Source of the DNA: a bacterium
Lineage (GTDB): Bacteria > Cyanobacteriota > Sericytochromatia > S15B-MN24 > VGJW01
NCBI GenBank assembly: GCA_021790035.1
Contig: JAJYIO010000106.1
Span: forward strand, 1-7,703
Reading direction: 5' to 3'
DNA length: 7,703 bases
Shown one piece after another: positions 1 through 5,667 of the stretch. Under the pieces are notes generated by a model. That model saw only the letters and a list, made by a program, of their open reading frames with translations. It was not told where the DNA came from and did not search any database. The translations under genes and the position numbers were made by a program. The number at the start of each line of letters is the position of its first letter. Positions within the stretch are counted from its first letter, which is position 1.

Positions 1-558
1 CTCAAGCTCCTGTACCGGTCCGAGATCCCCACTGCGGGCCAGGTCCTGGTCGGTGGGGTCGACATCGGAAAGCTTTCGATCCGCCAGTTGCCCGGATTGC
101 GCCAGCGCATCGGCGTCGTGTTCCAGGACTACAAGCTGTTGCCGCAGCGTACCGTGTACGAGAACGTGGCGTTCGCGCTCAAGGTCCTCGGTACGAGTCG
201 CAGGGAGATCGACCGCCGGACGCACAGCGCCCTGGACCTCGTCGGCTTGCGCGAGCAGGCGGATCTCATGCCAGGCCAGCTATCCGGGGGTCAGCAGCAG
301 CGGGTCTGCCTGGCGCGGGCGATCGTCAACACCCCGCCCGTCTTGCTGTGCGACGAGCCCACCGGCAATCTCGACCCGGAGACCAGCTGGGACATCATGC
401 GGCTGCTCACCCGCATCAACCAGCACGGCACCACGATCGTGGTGGCGACCCACAACAAGATGATCGTCGATTCCATGCGCCGCCGGGTCGTGACGATCGA
501 CGGCGGGCGGCTCATCCTCGACCAGCCCCGCGGAGGTTATCCGGTGGGCGTTGGCTAG
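1..558 (+). CDS. ftsE: Cell division ATP-binding protein FtsE (5'-truncated)
   Basis: This is the ATPase subunit of the FtsEX complex. The complex sits on the inner face of the membrane at the division site and uses ATP binding and hydrolysis to activate periplasmic or extracellular peptidoglycan hydrolases through FtsX. The window opens in frame just after where the Walker A loop should end, so the first 30-40 residues and the start codon are missing. In the 185 visible residues the ABC motifs appear in order: Q-loop in VVFQDYKLL (about 39-47), signature LSGGQQQR (94-101), Walker B VLLCDEP (114-120), D-loop TGNLDP (121-126) and switch histidine in VATHN (148-152). FQDYKLL followed by TVYENV is typical of FtsE rather than of LolD or MacB relatives. 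The next gene is ftsX, which confirms the assignment. The C-terminus has normal FtsE length and ends in a TAG stop. Confidence 0.97.
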   Translation, partial: LKLLYRSEIPTAGQVLVGGVDIGKLSIRQLPGLRQRIGVVFQDYKLLPQRTVYENVAFALKVLGTSRREIDRRTHSALDLVGLREQADLMPGQLSGGQQQRVCLARAIVNTPPVLLCDEPTGNLDPETSWDIMRLLTRINQHGTTIVVATHNKMIVDSMRRRVVTIDGGRLILDQPRGGYPVGVG

Positions 559-620
559 ACGGCGTCCGGGTTCTTTTTCGATGACCAGACCGCCCTTGCG
601 TTCATGTGCTCGACGCCGTC
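558..620 (+). other. Inverted repeat spanning the ftsE stop and the ftsE-ftsX gap
   Basis: GACGGCGTC at 558-566, starting on the last base of the ftsE stop codon, is perfectly complementary to GACGCCGTC at 612-620. This gives a possible 9-bp GC-rich stem with a loop of about 45 nt. There is no T-run after the second arm, so it is not a standard intrinsic terminator. The rest of the gap (621-675) holds no gene that I can support, only the ftsX ribosome binding site. A structure here could tune ftsX translation or protect the ftsE mRNA end, but that is inference. A 9-bp match with a long loop can also occur by chance in GC-rich DNA. Confidence 0.3.
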
Positions 621-663
621 CGGCGATCCCAGATGGGTGGCCGGAGGTGTCAGCCTCGTTGCC

Positions 664-669
664 TGGAGG
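664..669 (+). promoter_or_regulatory. Ribosome binding site of ftsX
   Basis: TGGAGG lies 6 nt upstream of the ATG at 676. This strong Shine-Dalgarno match decides the ftsX start in favour of 676 over the upstream in-frame ATG at 604, which has no comparable site. Confidence 0.8.
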
Positions 670-675
670 CTCCCC

Positions 676-1581
676 ATGCCCAACCGCGTCCTGACCTTCT
701 GGCGCCAGGTCGGATTCGTGGCCGAGGAGGCCGTCGCTTCCGTCACCCGGTCCGGCTGGATGAGCGGCATCGTGGTCATCACGATGACGGTTTCCCTGCT
801 CATCCTGGGCGGCATCTGGCAGCTTTCGGACGACCTCTATGCCCTCACCCGGGCCGTTGGAGCCAAGGTCGAGATCATGGCGTTCGTCGCCCAGGACGGC
901 GACGCGGCGCAGCTGGCCTCGGCGATCGACCAGCTCCCCGGCGTGGCGTCGACCCAGATCATCACCAAGGACCAGGCCTGGCAACAGCTCCAGCAGGAGA
1001 TGAAGACCCAGGTCGACTTCAGCGGCCTGCTTCAGGATAATCCGCTTCCCGACACGATCCGCGTCAAGGTCCAGGATCCGGCGGACGTCGCGCCGGTGGC
1101 CGACAAGATCCAGGCCTTGCCCGGCGTGGAGGGGATCAACTACGGCCACGATCTGCTGGCCAAGCTCGAGCAGATCATGGCCTTCGTGCAGATGGCCGGC
1201 CTGCTGGTCGTCGGCGCACTGATGGTCGCGACCCTGGCCGTCACCGGCAACACCATCCGTCTGACGGTCCAGGCACGCCGTCGCGAGATCGAGATCATGC
1301 AGCTGGTCGGCGCGTCGGCCGGCTTCATTCACTGGCCGTTCCTGCTCGAGGGCATGATCTTCGGCCTGATGGGCACGCTGCTGGCCAGCGGGCTGCTGGT
1401 CCCCTGGCGGAGCTTCCTGCTCATCCGCCTCCAGGAGCTGTTCCCGTTCGTCCCGATCGACGCCGGCGGCCTGGCGATGGTGAGGCTCCTCTCCTACCTC
1501 CTGCTGGTGGGCATGGGGGTCGGGGCCCTGGGCAGCCTCTTCTCGGTGCGGCGGCACCTCGTCGCGGCATCCGGGCAGTAG
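676..1581 (+). CDS. ftsX: Cell division protein FtsX, permease-like subunit
   Basis: This is the integral membrane partner of FtsE. It passes conformational changes from the cytoplasmic ATPase to cell-wall hydrolases outside the membrane. The 301-residue product has the family layout: a cytoplasmic N-terminus, a first membrane segment at about 29-48, a large extracytoplasmic loop at about 50-165, and three more hydrophobic segments at about 170-190, 222-246 and 268-290. The loop contains the NPLPD motif (122-126) followed by a beta-strand, a conserved feature of FtsX extracellular domains. The cytoplasmic stretch after the second segment, RRREIEIMQLVGAS (about 201-214), is the conserved FtsX/MacB-type loop that contacts the ATPase. 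The start at 676 gives a normal N-terminus and a good Shine-Dalgarno. A start at 604 would add 24 residues with no family character. The gene is 117 nt downstream of ftsE, whereas the two commonly overlap or nearly touch. Confidence 0.96.
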   Translation: MPNRVLTFWRQVGFVAEEAVASVTRSGWMSGIVVITMTVSLLILGGIWQLSDDLYALTRAVGAKVEIMAFVAQDGDAAQLASAIDQLPGVASTQIITKDQAWQQLQQEMKTQVDFSGLLQDNPLPDTIRVKVQDPADVAPVADKIQALPGVEGINYGHDLLAKLEQIMAFVQMAGLLVVGALMVATLAVTGNTIRLTVQARRREIEIMQLVGASAGFIHWPFLLEGMIFGLMGTLLASGLLVPWRSFLLIRLQELFPFVPIDAGGLAMVRLLSYLLLVGMGVGALGSLFSVRRHLVAASGQ

Positions 1582-1654
1582 ACCGCCGCACCCGCCACCA
1601 CGGGCTGGCGATCGTCTCGGTGCCAGGCTGGCCGGGGTGAGGCGATCGCGGCGC

Positions 1655-1671
1655 GGAGCGCAGGTCGCTCC
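1655..1671 (+). other. Small GC hairpin upstream of the 330-residue gene
   Basis: GGAGCG (1655-1660), loop CAGGT, CGCTCC (1666-1671) can form a perfect 6-bp stem. It lies between ftsX and the next gene, 8 nt before the latter's AGGAGG. No T-run follows, so it is at best a weak or factor-assisted terminator for ftsEX, or a leader hairpin near the ribosome binding site. The remainder of the 107-nt gap (1582-1688) shows no further gene and no convincing -35/-10 promoter. The TATAGG at 1677-1682 is too close to the start codon to be a useful -10 box. Confidence 0.35.
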
Positions 1672-1679
1672 TCGGGTAT

Positions 1680-1685
1680 AGGAGG
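1680..1685 (+). promoter_or_regulatory. Ribosome binding site of the 330-residue gene
   Basis: A perfect AGGAGG precedes the ATG at 1689 with only 3 nt between. The core match is ideal but the spacing is shorter than the usual 5-9 nt. No better in-frame start lies near, so 1689 is retained. Confidence 0.65.
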
Positions 1686-1688
1686 CCT

Positions 1689-2681
1689 ATGCCGGGCACC
1701 CCCCAAGATCCGAAGAACCCGCTCCCCCAGCGGGTGGTGCCTCAGCGGCGTACCACGCCATTCGATCCGGACGAGATCTACGACATGAAGCTCGGTCCGG
1801 GCGATTCGGCCGTCCAGGCGGCTTATGCCCGCACCGGCAAGGGCACGACCTTTCTGGCGCCGCCGCCGGCCTTGCGAGCCACCGGCCCGCAGACCGAGTC
1901 CAACGATGCCCTCATGATCGCCCGCCGGGCTCGCCGGGCTCGCAGCCTCACCTTCACGGTGCAGGGCATCATGTGGCGGGCTGGCTTCGCCCCGGACATG
2001 GCCCAGACTCCGGTCGGCCAGTCGACTCCCTTTCGCCGGCTGTCGGAGACCGAGATCTCCTCTCCTTCGGGCGCCATTCTCAGGCCCTGCGATGCGGCCT
2101 TCGAGATGGTGTTCCGGGAGCTCATCCCCCGGCCGTTGATCGAACAGGCCGATCAGATGTTCGGGATGATCCGCAAGCTCGAGCGGATCTCGCTTTACTA
2201 CTTCCCGACGGGCGAGGGAGCGACGGCCGGCATCATGGCGCAGTACGCCCAGCAGACGGCCTCGCGGGCGCACGTCCTGTACCTGCAGACCAATATCCGG
2301 CAGGCCGTGCCCGCGGTCCTCGAGCAGATCCAGAGGACCTTCTCGGCGGCCGTTCCAAGGGCCGTCGAGGCCGCCAAGCATCCAGCCGCCGGCAGTTTCT
2401 GGCAAGAGCTCGACAAGGCGGCGTATCAGCTGTCCGCGACGTTCAAGAACAGCGCGCTGGGCGGCAACACCAGGGCCGCCACCACCACCATCAAGAAACA
2501 GGCCAAGAGGGCTGGAAACGGCGTCGACAAGGCAGTTTCGGTCGTCGATATCGTCGGCAAGTTCATCGACGACCTGGCGCGCTGGCCGGGCAAAATGGGC
2601 GTGGTGGCCGTGCGGGGAGTCACCGGGGTGCTCATCAAGGCCATCCAGGCGCTGGATCGCATGGTACAGCCCAAAGGCTGA
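1689..2681 (+). CDS. Hypothetical protein, proline-rich N-terminus and helical C-terminal half
   Basis: I do not recognise this 330-residue protein. There is no signal peptide. The first 65 residues are rich in Pro, Arg and Gln and look disordered. Residues 75-87 are strongly basic (ARRARRARS-type sequence). Residues 136-225 are predominantly helical, with regularly spaced hydrophobic residues and a YYFPTGEG turn at 170-177. The last 110 residues alternate basic and small residues, with a Thr/Lys patch (263-272). Amphipathic or hydrophobic helices follow at about 280-297 and 303-325, the second of which (GVVAVRGVTGVLIKAIQAL) could lie on a membrane surface. The reading frame is supported by a perfect AGGAGG, strong G/C bias at third codon positions and its fit between neighbours. 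It follows ftsX on the same strand after 107 nt and may or may not share its transcript. A structural or membrane-associated role near the division genes is only a guess. Confidence 0.85.
   Translation: MPGTPQDPKNPLPQRVVPQRRTTPFDPDEIYDMKLGPGDSAVQAAYARTGKGTTFLAPPPALRATGPQTESNDALMIARRARRARSLTFTVQGIMWRAGFAPDMAQTPVGQSTPFRRLSETEISSPSGAILRPCDAAFEMVFRELIPRPLIEQADQMFGMIRKLERISLYYFPTGEGATAGIMAQYAQQTASRAHVLYLQTNIRQAVPAVLEQIQRTFSAAVPRAVEAAKHPAAGSFWQELDKAAYQLSATFKNSALGGNTRAATTTIKKQAKRAGNGVDKAVSVVDIVGKFIDDLARWPGKMGVVAVRGVTGVLIKAIQALDRMVQPKG
2643..2680. terminator. Two tandem short hairpins at the convergent gene junction (weak terminator candidate)
   Basis: ATCCAG-GCG-CTGGAT (2643-2657) and CAGCC-CAAA-GGCTG (2667-2680) are two perfect short stems, 6 bp and 5 bp, at the 3' end of the 330-residue gene. 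They would also lie just beyond the Nudix gene on the other strand. Only 18 nt separate the two convergent stop codons, so termination signals must overlap coding sequence. Neither stem has a T-run on either strand, so intrinsic termination is not demonstrated. Confidence 0.2.
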
Positions 2682-2699
2682 ACGGACGGTGGCTGCCCG

Positions 2700-3203
2700 C
2701 TACTTGCCGATCGTCGCCTCTTCTCGCTGGTAGCGGCGGAGGGCCCGGCCGATGGTCGGGAAGGCGATGTCGCCCCAGGGGATCTCGCCCCAGGAAAAAA
2801 GGTGGGCTTCCAGGCTCTCCTCGCCGGCGCAGAAGGCGGGGGTGCGCATGCGGCCAGCATAGAAAACCTGCACCTGGCTCCACTCGGGCAGGCTGTACAC
2901 TGCCAGCAATCGTTCGATCTCGACGTCGGCACCGGCCTCCTCGAAGGCCTCGCGGGCGGCTCCATCCTCCGCGGACTCGCCCATCTCGAGGTACCCGGCC
3001 GGAAACGTCCAGAAGCCCACGCGCGGTTCGATCGCTCTGCGGCACAGCAGGAGCCGCCCCGCCCACGTGCAGACCACGCCGACCACGATGCGAGGGTTGA
3101 CGTAGTGGATCGTCTTGCAGGCCGTGCAGACGTGGCGCGGTCGGTTATCCCCCTCGGGTACCTCCAGCCCGACGCTGGCTCCGCACTCCGAACAGAACAT
3201 CAT
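2700..3203 (-). CDS. Nudix hydrolase with N-terminal zinc ribbon
   Basis: This cytosolic Mg-dependent hydrolase cleaves a nucleoside diphosphate linked to another group (ADP-ribose, FAD, NADH or a related compound). With the start at 3203 it is 167 residues. Cys4, Cys7, Cys26 and Cys29 form a CxxC...CxxC zinc ribbon, followed by IHYVNPRIVVG, which is characteristic of zinc-ribbon Nudix proteins. The Nudix box is intact at about 70-92, fitting GX5EX7REXXEEXG, with catalytic REAFEEAG. The C-terminal SLEAHLFSWGEIPWGDIAFP also fits this group, which includes plant NUDX23-like FAD/ADP-ribose pyrophosphatases and many bacterial relatives. The SQPWPFP motif of true NudC is absent, so NADH decapping activity is not claimed. 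The start is chosen because MMFCSECG matches the usual beginning of the family. A GTG at 3221 would add six residues. Neither start has a good Shine-Dalgarno. The gene is the last of the minus-strand cluster. Confidence 0.95.
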   Translation of the reverse strand: MMFCSECGASVGLEVPEGDNRPRHVCTACKTIHYVNPRIVVGVVCTWAGRLLLCRRAIEPRVGFWTFPAGYLEMGESAEDGAAREAFEEAGADVEIERLLAVYSLPEWSQVQVFYAGRMRTPAFCAGEESLEAHLFSWGEIPWGDIAFPTIGRALRRYQREEATIGK

Positions 3204-3232
3204 ACAGGCCCAGCATAGCACCCTGGCATGCC

Positions 3233-3241
3233 GGGGGGGGG
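3233..3241. repeat. Nine-base G tract between the secreted-protein gene and the Nudix gene
   Basis: A run of nine G on the plus strand (nine C on the coding strand) lies in the 49-nt gap between the secreted-protein stop (3253) and the Nudix start (3203). A second run of six G sits at 3258-3263 inside the last codons of the secreted-protein gene. Between the nine-base tract and the Nudix start is the palindrome GGCATGCC (3225-3232). The gap holds no gene, terminator T-run or clear Shine-Dalgarno. Homopolymers of this length are prone to slippage in replication and to miscounting in sequencing. Confidence 0.8.
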
Positions 3242-3252
3242 CGACGTCAGGG

Positions 3253-5667
3253 CTACCGGGGGGAGCTGTGCCAGCCCGGGTCGTCGAGCGGCAAGGCCCG
3301 GACGTCTGGCAGATCGGAAAGCGATCCGAAGAGGGCCGCCGAGCTGGTTGCGGCTTTGACGCCGTCCCGGGACAGACCGAAGGCGACCTGGCCCTTGCGC
3401 AGGAGCCCTTCCTGGATGGCCCAGGTGGAGAGCGCCGGTCGCTCGCCTACCAGAACGGCCATCCGAGCTGCGAGCGCGAGGTAGCGGTCCTGTTCTTCGG
3501 GGGCGACGACGTGGGCCATTCTGGCCAGGCCGAGCGCGCCGAGGTAGCCGGCCGTCAGGGTCTGGCCATCCCCGGTCGACAGGCCCCGCTCGGAGTTACA
3601 GGCCGACTGCCAGGCCCAGTCAAAGGCATCCGGGAACCAGTCGAAGGCCTGCTGCATGGCGGGCCACGCCGCCTTGACCAGCGACCAGTCCTGACCATAG
3701 AGCGCGGCCATGCTCGTTCCGTACAGGGCGAGGCCATTGCCCAGGCCATAGGCGCCGAGGTGATCCGACAGGGCCAGCATGCTGGTGCTCTCGGATCCCG
3801 CAGACTCGTAGCGCCCGGCGCTCGCGGGCGAGCCAACCATGCCGGGACCCTCGAGGCGGGCCTCGGTCCATGCGAACTCCGTACCGGTCACGGGTTCGGT
3901 AGAGCGGGCCCAGGAAGCCTGGCTCCAGGCCCGCTTGATCTGGTAGGCGGAGTTGGCCTGCAGGTAGCGGCGATCGGTTGCCGACAGCTGATCCCAGTGG
4001 AGGTAAGCCCAGGCCCGGTTGGTGAAGGCCAGATCGGCGGCCGATCGAGCCATGGCTCGCGGTAGCCGCGGCAGGGCAATGCTGGCGCTGGCAGCGCGCG
4101 GACGGGGGCGATCGAGCGAAGGCACGGGGAGGTCGTAGGCGATCTCGTCGCTGCCGGTCGCGGCCCACAGCGGGCCGGCCAGGGTGGGCAGGCCGAGGTC
4201 GTGGGCCGCAGGAGAAGCCGACGGGGGTTCGGATCCCAGGAGCTTGGCCAGCCACGGGGAAATCGAAGCCCTCGCGATTGCGACCGGAAGTTCGGCGCCG
4301 TGCCCGAGCGCGAGTCCGATGACGGGGGCGAGGGGCGCATAGGGAATTGCGCCTGCATCCAGGTAGCCGAAGCGGTCGTGGGCGTGGAGACCATCGGAAT
4401 CGATCCGGTCGTCGGGATGCAGCGCGAAGGGAACCATGGCATCGGCCCAGTGCCGGATGCGGGCCATGTCCGCCGGCTGGTCGGTGGGTACGTGAGGCGC
4501 GATGCCCCAGGGCCAGCAGAATCTTGCGATGGCTCCGGCCGGCAAGAGGAGATCGACGCCCGACCGGGTTTTCTTGAGCTGGATCGTCCAGGCCGGCGAG
4601 GGCAAGCTGACGAGCAGAGGAGCTCGACGGGCGCGAGGATCGTAGAGGCATAGCCAGGGCTCGACCCAGGGGATGCGTGCGTTGACACGCGCCCGATGCG
4701 TCGCGATGCCCCACCGATCGACGTACCGGAGATCCAGGTTGCCGGCGAGGTGGACGGACAGGGTCGCATCCAGCGGCTCGAGGGCGAAACCGGGATAGAG
4801 CAAGGGGTAGAAGACGCGGTACCGGTCGCCTTGAGATTGGCGCACGAGAGCGATCTTGCCGACTGAACTCAGGCTCTGGAGCTTGACTTGATCGCCCGCA
4901 CGGGGCGATCCGAAGGTGCCGGACAGGGGCGCCGGGGCCAGGCTGGTGGTCGCGGCGGCAAAGCCCTCCGGGCCCAGTTCGCAGGTCAGCAGCCCCGTGA
5001 GATTGCCTCCGCCGAACCGCCCGAAGGGCACGGAGCTGGAGGCGGTGGCTGCCACCGGTCCGGGCCAGGGCAAGGAGGGCGAGAATGCCGCCATCGCGAG
5101 CGGGCCGACCGGAATACCGACCATGGGCTGGCCGGTGAATCCCGAGAGGCGGATCGCGATCACGTTGTCCGAGTCGTATCGCAACAGGGCCGGGGCGAGG
5201 CCGAACGTCTCCTGTCGACGGTAAAGGGGGTAGACCGCGCCGCGCATCCTGCCGAGCAGGTGGCCGTTGAGGTAAATGGCGGCGTTGCCCTCGACGCCCC
5301 CGAGCAGGAGCTCCGATCCCATTCCCCGGGCCTCGGGAGCGATCGTGAAGTGGAACCGGTACCACGCCACCCGGTTGCGCAGGAGTTCTGGATTGACGGC
5401 CGATCCTGCGACCCACTCCTCGTCGTCGTAGGCCGGGAGCGCCAGATCGCTGCCGTCGCCGGCGCCCAGACGCCAGGTCAGATCCGCCAGGTTGAGCGGG
5501 GAATGCGTTCCCACCTCGATTGGCGGCACCAGTTCCTCGAAGAAGGGCCCCTGGTCCTGACCTGCTGCCGGAAAGCCCGTCAGGGCCAGCACCCAGACGG
5601 CCATGACGGAGGCCAGCGCGGCCCGCAGAGCTGGTCGCGAGAGGACGGTCCGGTTCAGCTTGCGCAT
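3253..5667 (-). CDS. Secreted protein with GH2-like sugar-binding jelly roll and helical C-terminal region
   Basis: This 804-residue product is exported. It has a basic N-terminus (MRKLNR), a hydrophobic core at about 16-32 and a likely signal peptidase I site after AAG at 34-36. Residues about 45-195 resemble the galactose-binding jelly roll at the front of GH2-type enzymes. Evidence for this is YDDEEW (80-85), VAWYRFHF (100-107), a hydrophobic strand LLLGG, IYLNGHLLG (131-139) and NVIAIRLSG (168-176). Residues about 210-390 look beta-rich. From about 395 to 760 it is Trp-rich and helical, with segments such as FDWFPDAFDWAWQ (675-687) and GYLGALGLARMA (707-718). That resembles the (alpha/alpha) toroid of many glycosidases and polysaccharide lyases. 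I cannot name a family or catalytic residues. The ATG at 5667 lies inside the end of the upstream gene (13-nt overlap), with only a weak GGAAA site, which suggests translational coupling. The open frame continues to 6405, but that part is antisense-like noise and would bury the signal peptide. Confidence 0.88.
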   Translation of the reverse strand: MRKLNRTVLSRPALRAALASVMAVWVLALTGFPAAGQDQGPFFEELVPPIEVGTHSPLNLADLTWRLGAGDGSDLALPAYDDEEWVAGSAVNPELLRNRVAWYRFHFTIAPEARGMGSELLLGGVEGNAAIYLNGHLLGRMRGAVYPLYRRQETFGLAPALLRYDSDNVIAIRLSGFTGQPMVGIPVGPLAMAAFSPSLPWPGPVAATASSSVPFGRFGGGNLTGLLTCELGPEGFAAATTSLAPAPLSGTFGSPRAGDQVKLQSLSSVGKIALVRQSQGDRYRVFYPLLYPGFALEPLDATLSVHLAGNLDLRYVDRWGIATHRARVNARIPWVEPWLCLYDPRARRAPLLVSLPSPAWTIQLKKTRSGVDLLLPAGAIARFCWPWGIAPHVPTDQPADMARIRHWADAMVPFALHPDDRIDSDGLHAHDRFGYLDAGAIPYAPLAPVIGLALGHGAELPVAIARASISPWLAKLLGSEPPSASPAAHDLGLPTLAGPLWAATGSDEIAYDLPVPSLDRPRPRAASASIALPRLPRAMARSAADLAFTNRAWAYLHWDQLSATDRRYLQANSAYQIKRAWSQASWARSTEPVTGTEFAWTEARLEGPGMVGSPASAGRYESAGSESTSMLALSDHLGAYGLGNGLALYGTSMAALYGQDWSLVKAAWPAMQQAFDWFPDAFDWAWQSACNSERGLSTGDGQTLTAGYLGALGLARMAHVVAPEEQDRYLALAARMAVLVGERPALSTWAIQEGLLRKGQVAFGLSRDGVKAATSSAALFGSLSDLPDVRALPLDDPGWHSSPR

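Noticed and set aside
604..675. ATG at 604 as the ftsX start
   Set aside because: No Shine-Dalgarno precedes it, and the 24 extra residues have no FtsX character. The ATG at 676 has TGGAGG 6 nt upstream.
280..1557. Long open frame (425 codons) on the minus strand opposite ftsE and ftsX
   Set aside because: It is the antisense shadow of two confidently identified genes. It has His/Asp/Gln-rich, low-complexity composition typical of complementary GC-rich coding DNA.
1642..1649. GCGATCGC, the cyanobacterial HIP1 octamer (also at 6037-6044)
   Set aside because: I noticed only two copies in 7.7 kb, close to what such GC content could give by chance. This is no evidence for a HIP1-rich genome.
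2700..3203. NADH pyrophosphatase / RNA-decapping NudC
   Set aside because: The zinc ribbon and Nudix box fit, but the NudC-specific SQPWPFP motif after the Nudix box is absent. The protein is also shorter than NudC.
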